12,215 nt of DNA from positions 1 through 12,215 of the forward strand of contig JAKLFN010000042.1 in NCBI GenBank assembly GCA_022711195.1. The letters are read 5' to 3'. The translations under genes were made by a program, and so were the position numbers. Below, piece by piece: positions 1 to 6,698 of this stretch. The DNA is from Bacteroidota bacterium. Its GTDB lineage: Bacteria; Bacteroidota; Bacteroidia; Bacteroidales; VadinHA17. Position 1 is the stretch's first letter; every line of letters starts with the position of its first letter. The notes under the pieces were generated by a model. The model saw only the letters and a list, made by a program, of their open reading frames with translations. It did no database searches and was not told where the DNA came from.

Positions 1-1
1 G

Positions 2-247
2 TCGGCAGGTGTAGCATTGACCAACAAATTTCCTGAAGGACGAAATGTCTTCAAATGGTTAAAGAGCGGCTGGCACGTTGTTGTGGCTTATATAATAGGA
101 TTCTTTGCCCTATACCTGCTTCTTGGCTGGGAACCGGCTGATAACAAGGAACATAAGATCGAAAATTGTCCTGTTCCGGGTTGTCCTATGGCAGACCACA
201 GTGAGTCAACAGAAGGAACCGTGAGCTACCTTGAAATAGAGAAGTAA
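2..247 (+). CDS. C-terminal fragment of an unrecognised membrane protein with a Cys-rich tail
   Basis: The reading frame is open from base 2, and the first possible start inside the window is only a TTG at 17, so this is most likely the 3' end of a gene that begins upstream. The visible part has a basic, aromatic stretch, then one clear membrane segment of about 18 hydrophobic residues (roughly bases 77-130). A short polar tail follows, containing CPVPGCPM and later Asp/His/Glu/Ser residues, which could bind a metal. I do not recognise the family. A metal-ion or other permease is possible but is only inferred from the final membrane helix and the Cys/His-bearing tail. The stop codon (245-247) lies inside the left arm of a large inverted repeat, which may therefore form at the end of this transcript. 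I am confident it is coding and not confident of any function. Confidence 0.6.
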   Translation, partial: SAGVALTNKFPEGRNVFKWLKSGWHVVVAYIIGFFALYLLLGWEPADNKEHKIENCPVPGCPMADHSESTEGTVSYLEIEK

Positions 248-335
248 GAACATTCGAACATTCGAACATTCGAAGTCAGAATGGAGAACCGAAGTTCTTC
301 ATTCTGACTTCGATTGTTCTGAGTTCTTACTTCTT
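239..335. repeat. Nested inverted repeat with tandem GAACATTC words
   Basis: Three perfect tandem copies of the 8-mer GAACATTC occupy 248-271. Bases 264-289 pair with 294-319 over 26 positions, with one T-T mismatch (269/314) and one G-U wobble (284/299), closing on a CGAA tetraloop at 290-293. Further out, 241-251 pairs perfectly with 323-333. The spare GAACATTC copy makes an asymmetric internal loop of 12 nt on the left and 3 nt on the right. No T-run follows, so it is not a standard intrinsic terminator, though it could still end or protect the upstream transcript, whose stop codon it contains. It may instead be one copy of a dispersed palindromic repeat. Confidence 0.85.
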
Positions 336-477
336 CTTACCTTCGGCAACCTGCATCATCCGGTGTAAATAAAACATTCATTTATAGACTTTTTTGGCTC
401 TTTAGTCAAAAAAATATTGACTTGCATTATTTTTTGATGTAACTTTTATAGTTTGATTTCATCAAAAAGTAATACTC

Positions 478-2547
478 ATGAAGAAGTTCTTTTCAAAAAG
501 AATCCTGCTGGCATTATTTTTTGCATCTGCAGTCTGTGTTGCTATAGCCCAGGTTCCACAGGGTTTCAATTACCAGGCTGTTGCCCGGGATAACGATGGC
601 AACGTACTAAAGGGTATGACGCTGAGTATCAGAATTGCAGTGCTTTCAAGTATAGACCCTCTGGTAATACAATGGCATGAAGAGCATGAAGTCACGACGA
701 ATGATTTTGGCCTTTTTAAATTAATTGTTGGCGATCCGGCAGCAGATGAAGTGCCGCCTTGTGAAGTAAAAAGGTTCTCAGATATAGACTGGCTTCTCAG
801 TCCGTTATTCCTCAGAACCAGCATCTTTCTGGATGGCTCCTGGGAGGTTATGGGCGATGCCCAGCTCTATTCAGTCCCCTATGCCATGGTGGCTGATAAT
901 TTAGGAGGCGCACTGCCTGGCCTGAACGTACAGGGAACCACCACTGATCCGTCTGATGTTCTCTTTGAAGTGAAGAACAAATCAGGCCAGACGATCTTTG
1001 CCGTATACAATGAAGGTGTCAGAATATTTGTCAGCGACGGTGATGTAAAAGGATTGAAAGGAGGGTTTGCCGTGGGCGGCTTTGATGGTACAAAAGGAAA
1101 CCAGGAGTACCTCAGGGTGACATCTGACAGTATCAGGATGTACCTGAACAACGCTCCTGCCAAAGGAGTTAAGGGAGGTTTTGCTGTGGGAGGCTTCGAT
1201 GCAACAAAAGGAACTGAAACAGGCAGCTATTTCAACATGACAAGTGAAAACTACCTTATCGGTCAGGAAGCTGGTATCCACCTGGAACCCCAGGATGGAG
1301 GTCTGTACAATTCATTTATCGGATACCAGGCAGGATATAATACAACTTTTGGCAAGAAAAATTATTTTATCGGTTACAAAGCCGGCTATACAAATACAAC
1401 AGGAAATAATAATGTCTTCATAGGTGACAGTGCAGGTTTCCATAATACAACGGGTTATTTTAACACCTTTGCCGGTAACTGGGCAGGATTTAGCAATTCA
1501 TCAGGTATAAAGAATCTCTTTATCGGCCACAGAGCGGGTGTAAATAATTCTTCAGGGATATGTAATGTGTTCCTGGGTCCTGATGCCGGAGGACATAACA
1601 CCACAGCCTATTACAATACATTTGTGGGGATAGGAACCGGATACAACACCACCTCAGGAGGATTTAATTCCTACTATGGAATAAATTCAGGTTTTGCCAT
1701 GGCTGCCGGATCGAACAATGCATTTTATGGCAGTAATTCAGGATATTGGTTTGATGGCGGTTACAGGAACACTTTCATTGGAGCCGAAGCAGGACGCGGA
1801 GGCCCCAATGACGACCCTCCCGACCCTAACGGAGACGATAACACCCTGGTTGGTGCTTTTACATCAACAAATCTTGAAAATGCCTTCAGAAACACTATCA
1901 TAGGTGCTTATGCAGGATTCTCAATGAGAACCGGTACAAATAACGTTTTCCTCGGATACCAGGCGGGATATAGTGAAACAGGCAGCAATAAGCTTTACAT
2001 TGCCAACTCAAGCACAAATCCTCTTATTTATGGCGACCTGTCAACAAAACAACTCGGTATAAATACAACATCTCTGTCAAAAACACTGAATGTAGGAGGG
2101 GATGCTGCTGTCTCGGGCAATCTGACCGCAGCAACACTTAACGGAGCGCTGACAGGCAGCGTCACAGGTAATGTGACAGGAAATGTTACAGGAGCTGTTA
2201 ACGGAGCAACCAATGGAAAAGTCTTTTTTAGTGGGACATCGGGTACTGTTGCTTCAATTGGGTCAGGGGCATATTACCTGTACTGGGATAATACCAATAA
2301 GAAACTCGTTCTTTACAACACTACAGGCTCCTGGTTATGGTTCTCTTCACAAAGGATGGGACTTGGTACCGGCGCATTCACCTATGAAGCCACGGGATTC
2401 ACTACAGCATCGAGGGACATCTGCACTCTTTCCCAGAACGGTGAAGCATGTGTAATAAGCTTCCGTGACGATACCGGTGCAGAGTTTTGCACCGTATGGC
2501 TGCAGTATGCAACCTCAGAACTTACAGGGCATTATGTCAGATACTAA
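478..2547 (+). CDS. Secreted repeat protein with QGFNYQAVARD N-terminal domain and beta-roll-like repeats
   Basis: This 689-residue exported protein has a mosaic structure. Residues 1-24 are a signal peptide (basic start, hydrophobic core, AIA before Gln25). Residues 25 to about 142 form the beta-rich domain common in secreted Bacteroidota proteins, starting VPQGFNYQAVARD and ending near LYSVPYAMVAD. Next come two copies of a 17-residue motif, KGxKGGFAVGGFDxTKG, at 191-207 and 229-245. Residues 257-502 hold about 14 units of roughly 17 residues, consensus xNxFIGxxAGxxNTTG, followed by NKLYIANSSTNPLIYGD. These resemble the left-handed beta-roll repeats of trimeric adhesins and fibre proteins. 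A Thr-Gly-rich strip (SVTGNVTGNVTG, about 560-572) precedes a C-terminal domain I do not recognise. The S74 intramolecular chaperone found at the end of many such proteins is not apparent, nor is a T9SS sorting domain. A surface or extracellular fibrous role is inferred. It is monocistronic by spacing. Confidence 0.85.
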   Translation: MKKFFSKRILLALFFASAVCVAIAQVPQGFNYQAVARDNDGNVLKGMTLSIRIAVLSSIDPLVIQWHEEHEVTTNDFGLFKLIVGDPAADEVPPCEVKRFSDIDWLLSPLFLRTSIFLDGSWEVMGDAQLYSVPYAMVADNLGGALPGLNVQGTTTDPSDVLFEVKNKSGQTIFAVYNEGVRIFVSDGDVKGLKGGFAVGGFDGTKGNQEYLRVTSDSIRMYLNNAPAKGVKGGFAVGGFDATKGTETGSYFNMTSENYLIGQEAGIHLEPQDGGLYNSFIGYQAGYNTTFGKKNYFIGYKAGYTNTTGNNNVFIGDSAGFHNTTGYFNTFAGNWAGFSNSSGIKNLFIGHRAGVNNSSGICNVFLGPDAGGHNTTAYYNTFVGIGTGYNTTSGGFNSYYGINSGFAMAAGSNNAFYGSNSGYWFDGGYRNTFIGAEAGRGGPNDDPPDPNGDDNTLVGAFTSTNLENAFRNTIIGAYAGFSMRTGTNNVFLGYQAGYSETGSNKLYIANSSTNPLIYGDLSTKQLGINTTSLSKTLNVGGDAAVSGNLTAATLNGALTGSVTGNVTGNVTGAVNGATNGKVFFSGTSGTVASIGSGAYYLYWDNTNKKLVLYNTTGSWLWFSSQRMGLGTGAFTYEATGFTTASRDICTLSQNGEACVISFRDDTGAEFCTVWLQYATSELTGHYVRY

Positions 2548-2593
2548 CTAAGTAGTAACAGGAAATTTCTGAAACATCCTTAACCACTGACTA

Positions 2594-2669
2594 CACAAAG
2601 AATAAATCAAAGACGTTTAGGCTGAATTCTGATGCAGAACCCTTTGGTTCTTTGCGTTGATACTTTGTG
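2594..2669. repeat. Degenerate inverted repeat of CACAAAG/CAAAG words
   Basis: The 240-bp gap between the repeat protein and the MuiA-like gene holds CACAAAG (2594-2600) and CAAAG about 7 nt later. Their reverse complements follow as CTTTGCG near 2650 and CTTTGTG (2663-2669), with further CTTTG words near 2642 and 2672. The reverse complement of the right side reads CACAAAG, an 8-nt A/T-rich spacer, then CAAAG, matching the order on the left. Pairing is imperfect, and no T-run marks a terminator. It looks like a diverged copy of a short palindromic repeat. The rest of the gap is AT-rich; TAACTTTA at 2757-2764 is one base from a Bacteroidota -7 box but lacks a well-spaced -33 element. Confidence 0.5.
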
Positions 2670-2787
2670 ACCTTTGCTTGTAACGGATTTTTACCTAATA
2701 AGACCACCTCTTTCTTATTGGCCCGATTCTTGATCGTATTGTTACACGAATTTCTTTAACTTTAACACGGATAAAAATCGTATCAAG

Positions 2788-4410
2788 ATGAAAAAAACTA
2801 TTATCACCTTCATATTACTGTCGGCTGTAACATTATATGCTTCGGCTGACACTCAGAAAGAGATTAAGGCGGGGCTTAAGCATGTAACAGTCTATCCCGA
2901 CAGGGCACAGCTGACACATGAATCGAATGTTGAAATCCCTGCCGGGAAGAGCATTCTGAAGCTGGGCGGACTATCTCCTTATATCGATGCCCAGAGCATC
3001 CAGGTCAGGGGCTTTGGCGATTTTATGATACTATCTGTAAACCATCAGAACAACTATCTCCAGAATCTCGATGAGGTTCCGGAAATAAAAACAATAAGAA
3101 ACCAGATCGAAGAGCTTCAGCTGAAAGTGGAGGATGAAAAGGCAGCCATTTCCGTTCTTAATGAAAAGAAAGCCTTTCTCGAAGCAAACAGGAGTATTCT
3201 TGTGTCAAAACAAAATGCTGCAACTACCGAACAGCTGAAGAGTATGATGGATCTTTATACAACCAGCATGGACCAGGTAACCGTCAGTGTCCTCAAAAAA
3301 AACCGTATCATAAAAGATTATGAAAAACAGATTTCCGCTCTTCAGAAGCAGATAAATGACAAATCAGGAAAGGCACAGCTCCCTTCTGGTGAAATCTCTG
3401 TTGCCATAAGCTCTGAAAAAGCTGTGACCGGTAAAATGACCTTTTCTTATGTTGTTTCAAATGCAGGCTGGTATCCTTCATACGATATCAGGGTGGACGA
3501 TATTACAAAACCTGTTAATATTTTCTATAAGGCAAACGTTTTCCAGAGTACTGGAGCCGACTGGAACAATGTGAAACTGAGCTTCTCAAATGCCAATCCC
3601 TGGATTGCAGGCACTGTTCCTACTCTTTATCCATGGTTTATAGATTATTATGCTCCCCCGGTTTTATACAATGCAATCAGGGGAAAGGCGGCTGGAGTTC
3701 AAAGATCGCAGGCTCCGGTTATGATGGAGATGGCTGTTGCCGAAGCTGATATTGCAAAAGCTGAAGAGGCTGCACCAATAACTGTTGAAAAACAGGTCGG
3801 AGAAACCACTATTACCTTTGATATAGCAGTTCCTTATTCTGTTGTGTCCGACGGAAAGATACAGACTATCGAAATACAGCGCACGACCTCCCCTGCTGAC
3901 TATAAATATGTTACTGTTCCAAAGATGTCACCACTGGCATACCTCACCGGGAATATAACCGACTGGGCAAAACAGAGCCTTCAGAGCGGAGAGGCTACAC
4001 TCTATTTCGAGAACACATTTGTTGGTAAATCATACCTGAACGTAAACCAGATGTCCGACACCCTTACTCTTTCACTCGGGACTGACAACAGCATTCTGGT
4101 AAAAAGAGAGAAACGCAAAGATTTCACAAGCAAAAAGGTCATCGGCGCCAATAAAACAGACATCTTCTCCTACCTGATAACTATAAGAAATAACAAAGCA
4201 ACTGCTGTAAAGATAACTCTGAACGATCAGATACCTGTTTCTTCGAACAGCGGCATCACTGTTGAAGCCTCCGAGCTTTCCGGCGGCAAGCTGAATGCAC
4301 AAACAGGACAAGTAAAATGGGATCTCGACATTAAGCCACAGGAAACAAAACAGATCGTCCTGACTTATTCTGTAAAGTATCCGAAGGACAAAACCATTAT
4401 CCTTGAATAA
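2788..4410 (+). CDS. MuiA-like exported protein, DUF4140 and DUF4139 domains
   Basis: The 540-residue product has a signal peptide (residues 1-20, ASA before Asp21). An N-terminal DUF4140 domain begins with the family hallmark VTVYPDRAQLT (33-43). Coiled-coil stretches rich in Glu, Lys, Gln and Leu lie at about 96-137 and 166-193. The DUF4139 domain starts near 200 and shows SNAGWYPSYDIRV (224-236) and GADWNNVKLSFS (256-267), ending in a beta-rich ALTYSVKYP-like strand pattern at the C terminus. This matches proteins annotated as 'mucoidy inhibitor MuiA family', whose biochemical role is unknown; the periplasm is the expected location. Between the two halves of DUF4139 is a Pro/Ala-rich insertion with AIRGKAAGVQ (296-305), which resembles the plug motif of SusC/RagA TonB-dependent receptors. 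The YccF gene follows after 6 bp, suggesting co-transcription. Family assignment is confident; function is not known. Confidence 0.88.
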   Translation: MKKTIITFILLSAVTLYASADTQKEIKAGLKHVTVYPDRAQLTHESNVEIPAGKSILKLGGLSPYIDAQSIQVRGFGDFMILSVNHQNNYLQNLDEVPEIKTIRNQIEELQLKVEDEKAAISVLNEKKAFLEANRSILVSKQNAATTEQLKSMMDLYTTSMDQVTVSVLKKNRIIKDYEKQISALQKQINDKSGKAQLPSGEISVAISSEKAVTGKMTFSYVVSNAGWYPSYDIRVDDITKPVNIFYKANVFQSTGADWNNVKLSFSNANPWIAGTVPTLYPWFIDYYAPPVLYNAIRGKAAGVQRSQAPVMMEMAVAEADIAKAEEAAPITVEKQVGETTITFDIAVPYSVVSDGKIQTIEIQRTTSPADYKYVTVPKMSPLAYLTGNITDWAKQSLQSGEATLYFENTFVGKSYLNVNQMSDTLTLSLGTDNSILVKREKRKDFTSKKVIGANKTDIFSYLITIRNNKATAVKITLNDQIPVSSNSGITVEASELSGGKLNAQTGQVKWDLDIKPQETKQIVLTYSVKYPKDKTIILE

Positions 4411-4416
4411 TATTTT

Positions 4417-4791
4417 ATGAGTATCCTGGGAAATATTATCTGGCTGTTATTCGGAGGCTTTATTATAGCACTCGAATATCTCATTGGAAGCATTGCGCTG
4501 ATGATCACAATTGTGGGGATTCCCTTTGGCATTCAGACGTTAAAGCTCGGCCTGTTGACGTTGTGGCCTTTTGGAAGGGGTACAAAGGTTCATTCAAGAG
4601 CTTCCGGATGCCTCTATATAATTATGAATGTGATCTGGCTTATCTTCGGAGGCCTTTGCATAGCCCTTACCCATCTGATCTTCGGCGTTTTGCTGTGTAT
4701 TACAATTATCGGAATACCGTTTGGCTTACAGCATTTTAAGCTCACTAACATGGCCCTTACCCCTTTTGGCAGGGATATAGTAAAACTCTGA
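4417..4791 (+). CDS. yccF: YccF-family inner-membrane protein
   Basis: This 124-residue, strongly hydrophobic protein is built from one duplicated module. Residues 6-54 and 71-119 align without gaps: both start N-x-I-W-L-x-F-G-G, carry I-x-I-x-G-I-P-F-G in the middle and end in P-F-G-R. Each module contains two hydrophobic segments, so about four membrane spans are expected, with the GIPFG and PFGR turns repeated symmetrically. That layout is characteristic of YccF (DUF307) proteins, which are inner-membrane proteins without an established function. The E. coli homologue is a little longer (near 150 residues). The gene starts 6 bp after the stop of the MuiA-like gene and has no Shine-Dalgarno sequence, so the pair is probably one transcript. 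Whether the two products cooperate is unknown. Confidence 0.88.
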   Translation: MSILGNIIWLLFGGFIIALEYLIGSIALMITIVGIPFGIQTLKLGLLTLWPFGRGTKVHSRASGCLYIIMNVIWLIFGGLCIALTHLIFGVLLCITIIGIPFGLQHFKLTNMALTPFGRDIVKL

Positions 4792-4840
4792 TCTGCAATA
4801 ATCTGCACGATCTGCGCGATAATAGAGTTTCCTGCAGATT
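4791..4840. repeat. Tandem ATCTGC words with an inverted copy
   Basis: Three copies of ATCTGC start at 4791, 4801 and 4810, spaced 9-10 bp apart, and an inverted copy GCAGAT lies at 4834-4839. The first copy overlaps the TGA stop codon of the YccF gene. Any of the three could pair with the inverted copy, so alternative small hairpins are possible. The element fills most of the 75-bp gap before thiL. It has no T-run and resembles a dispersed short-word palindrome more than a terminator. Confidence 0.55.
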
Positions 4841-4866
4841 TCGCTGGTTTATGAATAAAACCTCCT

Positions 4867-5904
4867 ATGAAAAATCCGGATAATAAAAAACCTGAAACTA
4901 TACCTGGTAAAGTAAACCTGATCGACCACATTGCCGGCAGAGTAGTTCCCGGTAATAAATCGACATTTCTTGGAATCGGCGACGATGCCGCAGTAATCGA
5001 AAACGGTGATTCGTTCCTGCTCGTCTCTACCGATCTGCTCCTTGAGGGTATTCACTTCAATCTTGTATATTTTCCGTTAAGACACCTCGGCTACAAGACA
5101 GTAATCAGGGGAATATCGGATATCATGGCAATGAATGGTAAACCGGAGCAGATATTTCTTGGCATGGGTCTCAGCTCGAGGTTTACTACAGAAAATATTG
5201 ACGAGATACTCTCAGGCGCACTGCTTGCCTGCGAAAAGTATCATGTCGATCTTGCAGGCGGTGATACGACAAGTTCGCTTACCGGCCTGACGCTCAGTGT
5301 AACTGCCACGGGAAGAGTTGAAAAGGAAAAGCTGGTAAGGAGAAACGGAGCCAGGCCCAACGACCTGATTTGCGTAACAGGCAACCTGGGAGCAGCATAT
5401 ACCGGTCTTCAGATCCTTGAAAGGGAAAGAAAGATTTTCGGACAGGACAGTACCATTCAGCCAGATCTTTCAGGATATGAATATATACTCGGGAGGCAGT
5501 TGAAGCCCGAACTCCCGTTGAAAATCCTCGAAGAACTCAATTCAGTCCCGGTCTCTTTTACTTCGATGATCGACATTACTGACGGGCTGGCTTCTGACCT
5601 GATGCAGATATGTAAGGCATCACAAACAGGATGCAGGATTTTCAGCCAGCAGATTCCCGTCGATTATGAAACATCACGTGCAGCTGAAGAGATGAACCTC
5701 GATCCTCTTGTCCCTGCGCTCCACGGAGGTGACGACTTTGAACTTCTCTTCACGGTGCCTCTTGAGGCTTATGATCAGATCAGGAAAATAAAATCTGTCA
5801 CAGCTATTGGGCACATAACTGAGAGAATTTCAGGAAATTATATTGTCGGAGCCGATGGATCGGAAGTTGAACTTACCGCGCAGGGTTGGTCGGCAACAGA
5901 ATGA
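4867..5904 (+). CDS. thiL: Thiamine-monophosphate kinase ThiL
   Basis: ThiL phosphorylates thiamine monophosphate with ATP to give thiamine diphosphate, the last step of cofactor synthesis, in the cytoplasm. The 345-residue product fits the family in length and motif order. It shows GIGDDAA (36-42), the N-terminal Mg/ATP-binding Asp-rich loop; STDLLLEGIHF (54-64); RGISDIMAMNGKP (81-93), the helix over the active site; GGDTT (131-135), another metal-binding Asp; IDITDGLASDL (235-245); and HGGDDFELLF (286-295). All the acidic residues expected for metal and phosphate binding are present. The ATG at 4867 is chosen because an ATG at 4851 is out of frame and conserved sequence begins soon after 4867. 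No other thiamine gene is nearby. The gene ends 6 bp from the convergent end of lpxA, with no room for a separate terminator between them. Confidence 0.95.
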   Translation: MKNPDNKKPETIPGKVNLIDHIAGRVVPGNKSTFLGIGDDAAVIENGDSFLLVSTDLLLEGIHFNLVYFPLRHLGYKTVIRGISDIMAMNGKPEQIFLGMGLSSRFTTENIDEILSGALLACEKYHVDLAGGDTTSSLTGLTLSVTATGRVEKEKLVRRNGARPNDLICVTGNLGAAYTGLQILERERKIFGQDSTIQPDLSGYEYILGRQLKPELPLKILEELNSVPVSFTSMIDITDGLASDLMQICKASQTGCRIFSQQIPVDYETSRAAEEMNLDPLVPALHGGDDFELLFTVPLEAYDQIRKIKSVTAIGHITERISGNYIVGADGSEVELTAQGWSATE

Positions 5905-5910
5905 GAATTC

Positions 5911-6684
5911 CTACCTGGCCCTTATTACGCCACGTTCTGAGTTTCTGATAAAACTGATTATGTAATCCCTGTCTGGTGAAGGCTTGAATTCTTTTTCAAC
6001 GTATTCAAGAGCCTGTGACAGGTTCATATTATTCTGGTAGAGGACCCTGTAAATATTATGGATCTCATCTATTCTCTCTTTCGTGAAGCCTCTCCTGGTA
6101 AGCCCGACAGTATTCAGTCCAAGGTATGACAGAGGTTCCCTGTCGGCTTTTACAAATGGAGGGACATCGATCCTTATCTTAGAGCCGCCGCCGATAAAGG
6201 CATGTGCACCTATTCTTGCAAACTGATGGACGAGAGTTCCTCCGCTGAGTATTGCCCACTCTTCCACTTTTACTTCACCGGCAAGACCGGTACCGTTTCC
6301 GATAATACAACTGTCGCCGATATTGCAATCGTGACCTACATGTGAAGTAGCCATCAGCAGGCAGTTGCTTCCGACAACAGTTTTGCCAGCTGCGGCAGTG
6401 CCCCTGTTGACTGTTGCAGCTTCCCTGACAGTTGTATTGTCACCAAGCTCGGCGGTGGTATCTTCGCCCTTGAATTTAAGATCCTGGGGAATCCCTGAAA
6501 TTACGGCAGTCGGAAAGATCCTGCAATTTTTTCCTATGCGTGCACCGTCCATTATTGTGGCATTCGGACCGATCCATGTACCATCGCCGATAGTTACATT
6601 CCCGGCAACATATGCAAATGGCTCAACAGTAACTTCGTTGCCAAGCTTTGCATCGGGGTGGATATAAGCTAACTTTGAGATCAT
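5911..6684 (-). CDS. lpxA: Acyl-ACP--UDP-GlcNAc O-acyltransferase LpxA
   Basis: LpxA transfers a 3-hydroxyacyl chain from acyl carrier protein to the 3-OH of UDP-GlcNAc, the first step of lipid A synthesis, in the cytoplasm. The 257-residue length is typical. The N-terminal two thirds is a left-handed beta-helix of hexapeptide repeats (for example VTIGDG, ARIGKN, CNIGDS), and the rest is the helical C-terminal domain with GLTRRGF (194-200). The catalytic His is H118 in SHVGHDC, aligning with E. coli H125; H115 and H153 match E. coli H122 and H160. G166 occupies the acyl-chain 'ruler' position (E. coli G173), which is compatible with a long acyl chain. E. coli H144 is replaced by E137. It is the last gene of the minus-strand operon, 14 bp after lpxC-fabZ, and converges on thiL. 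Confidence 0.96.
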   Translation of the reverse strand: MISKLAYIHPDAKLGNEVTVEPFAYVAGNVTIGDGTWIGPNATIMDGARIGKNCRIFPTAVISGIPQDLKFKGEDTTAELGDNTTVREAATVNRGTAAAGKTVVGSNCLLMATSHVGHDCNIGDSCIIGNGTGLAGEVKVEEWAILSGGTLVHQFARIGAHAFIGGGSKIRIDVPPFVKADREPLSYLGLNTVGLTRRGFTKERIDEIHNIYRVLYQNNMNLSQALEYVEKEFKPSPDRDYIISFIRNSERGVIRAR

Positions 6685-6698
6685 AAATATCTGGTGTG

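Noticed and set aside
248..271. Possible CRISPR array from three tandem GAACATTC copies
   Set aside because: The unit is 8 bp with no spacers; it is a short tandem repeat inside a palindrome.
417..455. Promoter for the repeat protein (TTGA at 417, TATAGTTTG at 447-455)
   Set aside because: The spacing inside the -7 box is one base too long for TAnnTTTG and the -33 spacing is off; plausible but not supportable as a feature.
982..1281. Minus-strand frames of 60-100 codons across the repeat protein
   Set aside because: They mirror the repetitive Gly/Asn/Thr codons of the plus-strand gene, have no recognisable protein features and no promoter.
2530..2560. Terminator hairpin at the end of the repeat protein (TACTA...TAGTA)
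   Set aside because: The stem is only 5 A/T-rich base pairs and no T-run follows.
2757..2764. TAACTTTA as a -7 box for the MuiA-like gene
   Set aside because: One mismatch to consensus, and the nearest TTG words lie 15 or 24 bp upstream, outside the usual 19-21.
4851..4866. ATG at 4851 as an earlier start for thiL
   Set aside because: It is out of frame with thiL by one base.
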